Part shown: positions 60,601-64,000 of the stretch, one piece after another | How positions within the stretch are numbered: the stretch's first letter is position 1 | Layout of the letters: each line of letters opens with the position of its first letter | NCBI GenBank assembly: GCA_902651635.1 | Contig: CACRSC010000018.1 | Coordinates: 549,765-613,764, forward strand | Length of the DNA: 64,000 nt | Source of the DNA: Mastigamoeba balamuthi | Lineage: Eukaryota; Evosea; Mastigamoebida; Mastigamoebidae | Direction: 5' to 3' | Program-made: the position numbers and the translations under genes | Notes under the pieces: generated by a model | Seen by the model: only the letters and a program-made list of their open reading frames with translations | Databases searched by the model: none | What the model was told of the DNA's origin: nothing

Positions 60601-62288
60601 ACGTGACCGAGAGCCTGCGCCGCGTGCGCCAGCGCCTGTCGGAGATACAGAACCGCCGCAAGCAGCAGAACGACCAGGTCGAGCGCCTCGAGTACCGCCG
60701 CGACACGTTCCAGAAGATGCAGGAGATTCGCAGCAAGGCCGTCTCCAAGGTGCTCGACGGGCGCGTGGAGGAGACGGCGAGCCTCGAGCTGCTGTCGACG
60801 TCGCTGCGCGGCCTGCGCGACCTGCAGACGGCGCACGCCAAGGCCATCATACAGCCGCTGGACCCCGTCAGCGCCAGCGCCGTCTCGGGGCCCGTCAGCA
60901 TCGAGGCGCCACCGCTGTGCCTCAAGACGCCGCAGTGCCTGGGGCTGCCGACGATGGCGTTCTACGACCCCGACTGCCTGATGCACGGCGTGCCCGAGCT
61001 GCACTGCGAGTGCCAGATGCGCCTCGTGCTCATCATCGAGCTCATTGAGGAGCTCTGCCTGCACCCCTCGCACGCGCTGATCGCGCGCCACAGCACGCGC
61101 ACGGTCGACGACAAGCTCCTCCGCACCGTCCACGACCCCGTCTACATCGACGAGCTCATGCAGCTCATCCCCTCGAACCCCTCCGAGACCCCCGCCATGT
61201 GCGTCCCCGCCCCTCCCCCGCTTTCCTCTTCCTCTCGCTGGCGCTGTTTACAGCCGGGCACTGCTGCACTGCCTCCGCCACACATCTCTTGGGAGGAGGG
61301 GCTTCTGAGTTGCAATTGAAGTGATTGATTGATTGATTCACGTGGGACCGCTCCCTCGCGCAGTGTGTGCCAGGGCGTCGACAAGAACAAGCTGGGGTGC
61401 ACGGCGGACGTGGACCCCGAGAACTTCGACACGTTCGTGACGTGGGGGTCGTGGTCTGCGGCGTGCCACGCGTCGGGGGCCGTGTGCGACGCGATCGACG
61501 CCGTGAGCGAGGGCCGGTGCCGCAACGCGTTCTGCGCCGTGCGGCCGCCGGGCCACCACGCAGGCCGCTCGGGCCAGACGGTCGGCGCGCCCTCGCAGGG
61601 CTTCTGCATCGTCAACAACGTGGCGACGGGGGCGTTCTACGCCAAGATGCACCGGAGCTACCAGCGCGTGGCCGTCGTGGACTTTGACGTGCACCACGGC
61701 AACGGCACGCAGGACATCCTGGGCGGCCAGGAGGGCTTCCTCTTCATCTCGATCCACGTCTACGACGACAAGAAGTACTTCTTCCCGGGCACCGGCAACG
61801 AGGGCGACGGGCCCGACAACGTCGTCAACGTGCCGCTGCGCAGGCTCTCGGGCTCGGCGCTCTACCTCTCGACGTTCCAGAAGAAGGTCATCCCCGCCCT
61901 CGAGCGCTTCGAGCCGCAGCTCATCATGTTCAGCGCCGGATTCGACGCGCACCGCGAGGACCCCACGCGCGGCCTGCGCCTCTGCTCGCAGGACTACTAC
62001 ACGATCACGCAGCTGCTGCTCGGCGTCGCCGCGCGCCAGCCGCTCTGCCACGTCGTCAGCGTGCTCGAGGGCGGCTACGACGTCAACAGCAAGACCAACG
62101 CGCTGTTCGAGTCTGTCCGCGAGCACCTGATGGCGCTCATGTGCCTCGACCACAGCGGGCAGCAGAGGAACGCTGAGGCCCCGAGCCCTGCGCTGCAGTC
62201 GGCGCCCGAGAGCCCGTCGGCGCCCGTGCCCGAGGAGCCCTCGTCGCCGCAGACGCGCAAGGCCTCGATCAGCTTCATCGCCGAGTGA
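57635..62288 (+). CDS. Class II (Hda1-like) histone deacetylase with long charged N-terminus
   Basis: Four exons (57635-57886, 58468-60412, 60490-61198, 61364-62288) give about 1276 aa. The N-terminal 600 residues are disordered: basic RGRRGRGARGG, acidic and Lys/Glu-rich blocks, a His-Glu repeat (residues ~235-250), EKPAEKHL repeats and long Gln runs. A helical region (LYEYSRKMDSAVALNGKSD) and coiled coil (RRVRQRLSEIQNRRKQQND) precede the deacetylase domain. That domain has AFYDPDCLMHGVPELH, AVRPPGHHAG (catalytic His pair), VDFDVHHGNGT and GFDAHRED (zinc ligands) and EGGYDVN (catalytic region Tyr). It should remove acetyl groups from histone or other lysines. Intron 1 is 581 nt. The C-terminus is Ser/Pro-rich. 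Confidence 0.95.
58900..58955 (+). repeat. His-Glu coding microsatellite
   Basis: GAGCAC repeated with GAGCAT variants encodes alternating Glu-His inside the histone deacetylase N-terminus. Such a run can change length by slippage without breaking frame. Confidence 0.85.
59603..59690 (+). repeat. CAG/CCG-rich microsatellite coding poly-Q
   Basis: Runs of CAG with interspersed CCG and CCT encode Gln-rich and Gln-Pro segments of the histone deacetylase N-terminus. Confidence 0.85.
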
Positions 62289-62602
62289 GTGAGTAGTGGA
62301 CACACTCCACCCCCCCTTACAACACGTCTTCCCCCCTCGTAGTCGTCGCGCGCTCGCTATAGGCGTTGCTTTGGTCGCCGGAACAATGTTGAGATATTTT
62401 TTCAAAAATCTATCCCGGGTTTCCTTCCTGTGCTGGACAAACATGCACTTTTCCTCAGCGAGCCGCACGCTGTGTGGATATACGTGGCTCCACTGCCCCG
62501 TTGTTTCCAAGAAGGAAGGGGAGAAGATCCTCGCTGTGACTCCGAACCACCACCGATCATTTCGCAAAGAACACGGCGCTGTTAAACGATACACACATTC
62601 GC
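62289..62602. promoter_or_regulatory. Intergenic stretch upstream of the GH3 gene
   Basis: Between two plus-strand genes. A GAGATATTTTTTC element occurs about 210 nt before the next ATG. No gene is seen. Confidence 0.4.
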
Positions 62603-64000
62603 ATGCGGCATAAGCACCCTCTTCTCATCGCTCTGCTCGCAGCGTGCAGCGCTGCCTCACAACGGGCGCTCGGCGTCGACAACGTGATGCTGAACCTCTG
62701 CCACGAGTCGCGCGTCGCTGCCCAGCAGTTCGTGGTGAACCCCGACGGCAGCTCTCGCCAGGTGGTGCGCCGCTCGGACGGGCTCTGCCTCGAGGTCGTG
62801 GGCTACAGCACCAGCGACTGGTCCCAGGTGCGCGTTGCGGCATGCCACCCGGAGGACACCGACCCGCAGCACCAGAACCAGGGCTGGGTGCGCACCTACC
62901 TACACACTGGAGTTCTTTGGGAGGTAGTGAGGGAGTCGGTGCATCTCTTTCCGGGGTTCGCATCTGCACCACGTGCCACAATGGCCAATGAGCCACTGTG
63001 GTACGCGTAGCAGATGCGAGCTCCGGACGGAGATGTGTTTTTTACGAATCGCAAGGACATGCTCACTATTTCATTTCATTTTCGTATGACTAATGCCCTA
63101 CCCCTTCACCCCAGGAATACAACGGAGCTACAGTGGCCGAGAGAAGCACGGGGATGGTACTGGATTGGAACAACTTCATCGCCATTACTGCAGGGACCCG
63201 TGTATATGTGTCCCATGCCACTGGTTCCACCAGCCAGAAGTGGCTGTACAACGCCACGGACTTCACGTTTCGTCCTGCAGCTGATCCTTCCATGTGCCTG
63301 GACGCCGGGAGCGCACTCCCTTCTCCTATGTGTGCCTGCGATGTCGAGCCAGGTCGCTCTCTCCCCTTCTGCAATCAGTCTGCCCCGATGGAATCACGCG
63401 TCAAGGTCCGTCTTTTCGGAGTTCTGGCCCGTATCTCACAGCAGCACGCAGGACCTCGTCGGAAGACTCACGTTGAAGGAGAAGCAGTCGCTGTTGGTCA
63501 ACAGTGCTGCTGGGGTACCTCGCCTCAATGTGGCTCCGTACGAGTGGTGGAACGAGGCTCTTCATGGGGTCGGGCTCAGTCCCGGGGTCGTGTTCGGGGG
63601 TCCCCTGTCATTCGCGACGTCGTTCCCCCAGGTGATCACGACGGCGGCGTCGTGGAACCGCTCGCTGTTCGCCGACATCGCCCGGACCATCTCCACAGAG
63701 GCCAGGGCCTTCAGCAACTCCCACCGTGCCGGCCTCACCTTCTGGACGCCCAACGTCAACATCTTCCGCGACCCTCGCTGGGGCCGCGGGCAGGAGACCC
63801 CCGGGGAGGACCCGCTCCTCACGAGCGAGTACGCCCGGGTGTTCGTGCGCGGGATGCAGGAGGGCGAGGACCCTCGGTACCTCAAGACGTCGGCGTGCTG
63901 CAAGCACTTCACGGCGTACGACTTTGAGAACGAGGGTCCCGTGAACAGGCACAACTTCGACGCCGTGGTGACTGACCAAGACATGGCCGACACCTTCATG
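62603..64000 (+). CDS. Glycoside hydrolase family 3 enzyme with N-terminal ricin-B-like lectin domain, 3' partial
   Basis: A secreted beta-glycosidase, probably beta-xylosidase or beta-glucosidase like. Three exons are seen (62603-62887, 63115-63405, 63452 to the edge), all phase 0. The signal peptide ([13 protein letters not shown]) is followed by a ricin-type lectin unit: [25 protein letters not shown] rebuilt at the junction, and [10 protein letters not shown], the Q-x-W motifs. The GH3 domain then starts with [13 protein letters not shown] and runs through [30 protein letters not shown] and [10 protein letters not shown], which carries the conserved Lys-His. The nucleophile Asp and the C-terminal half lie off the window. 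A lectin placed before GH3 may target the enzyme to glycan surfaces. Confidence 0.9.

Noticed and set aside
59197-61133. Two minus-strand frames of about 390 codons
   Set aside because: Antisense of the histone deacetylase exons with no recognisable domain.

Overview
This window is nuclear DNA from a GC-rich, intron-rich eukaryote, most likely a free-living protist. The genes have short GT-AG introns (about 40-100 nt, a few of 300-580 nt), many with CTAAC/CTGAC-like branch points, and close spacing on both strands. Gene content (transmembrane TKL kinases with LRR plus cysteine-rich ectodomains, a Tmc-like multi-pass protein with a PAS domain, a PH-PP2C-like protein, legumain, a full-length ABCB transporter) is reminiscent of Amoebozoa. 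That placement is inference from content, not a phylogeny. Standard stop codons are used, except for one candidate selenocysteine TGA.

Layout. 0-5 kb: polysaccharide deacetylase (partial), a type II membrane glycosyltransferase and GDP-mannose 4,6-dehydratase, which could all serve surface or wall glycans. 5-14 kb: a two-pass membrane protein, a small hypothetical, FEN1, a secreted beta-helix protein with a GPI-like tail, a small multi-pass protein and leucine carboxyl methyltransferase. 14-26.5 kb: legumain (with apparent frameshifts), an acidic orphan, an alpha/beta hydrolase, a receptor-like ADP-ribosyltransferase and an ABCB transporter. 26.5-29.5 kb: an AT-rich, gene-free island rich in palindromes. 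29.7-33.8 kb: a poly-Q orphan, a selenoprotein-K-like gene and an empty kilobase. 33.8-47.4 kb: three paralogous LRR/GCC2-GCC3/TM/beta-sandwich/TKL receptor kinases on the minus strand, with one unrelated plus-strand gene between the first two. 47.6-53.3 kb: a multi-pass protein with PAS and a degenerate class III cyclase domain. 53.5-56.8 kb: a PH-PP2C-like phosphatase. 57.6-62.3 kb: a class II histone deacetylase with a long charged and poly-Q N-terminus. 62.6 kb to the end: a ricin-lectin/GH3 glycoside hydrolase, cut by the window edge.

Most unusual are the receptor-like ADP-ribosyltransferase (RCC1/CRINKLY4-like ectodomain, one membrane helix, R-S-ExE catalytic domain), the cyclase domain that has lost its catalytic residues, and the selenoprotein-K-like gene. 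Three of the introns inferred here use GC-AG borders. Exon borders were derived by hand from frame, homology and splice consensus. For the receptor kinases and the Tmc/PAS/cyclase gene only the spans and main domains are firm.
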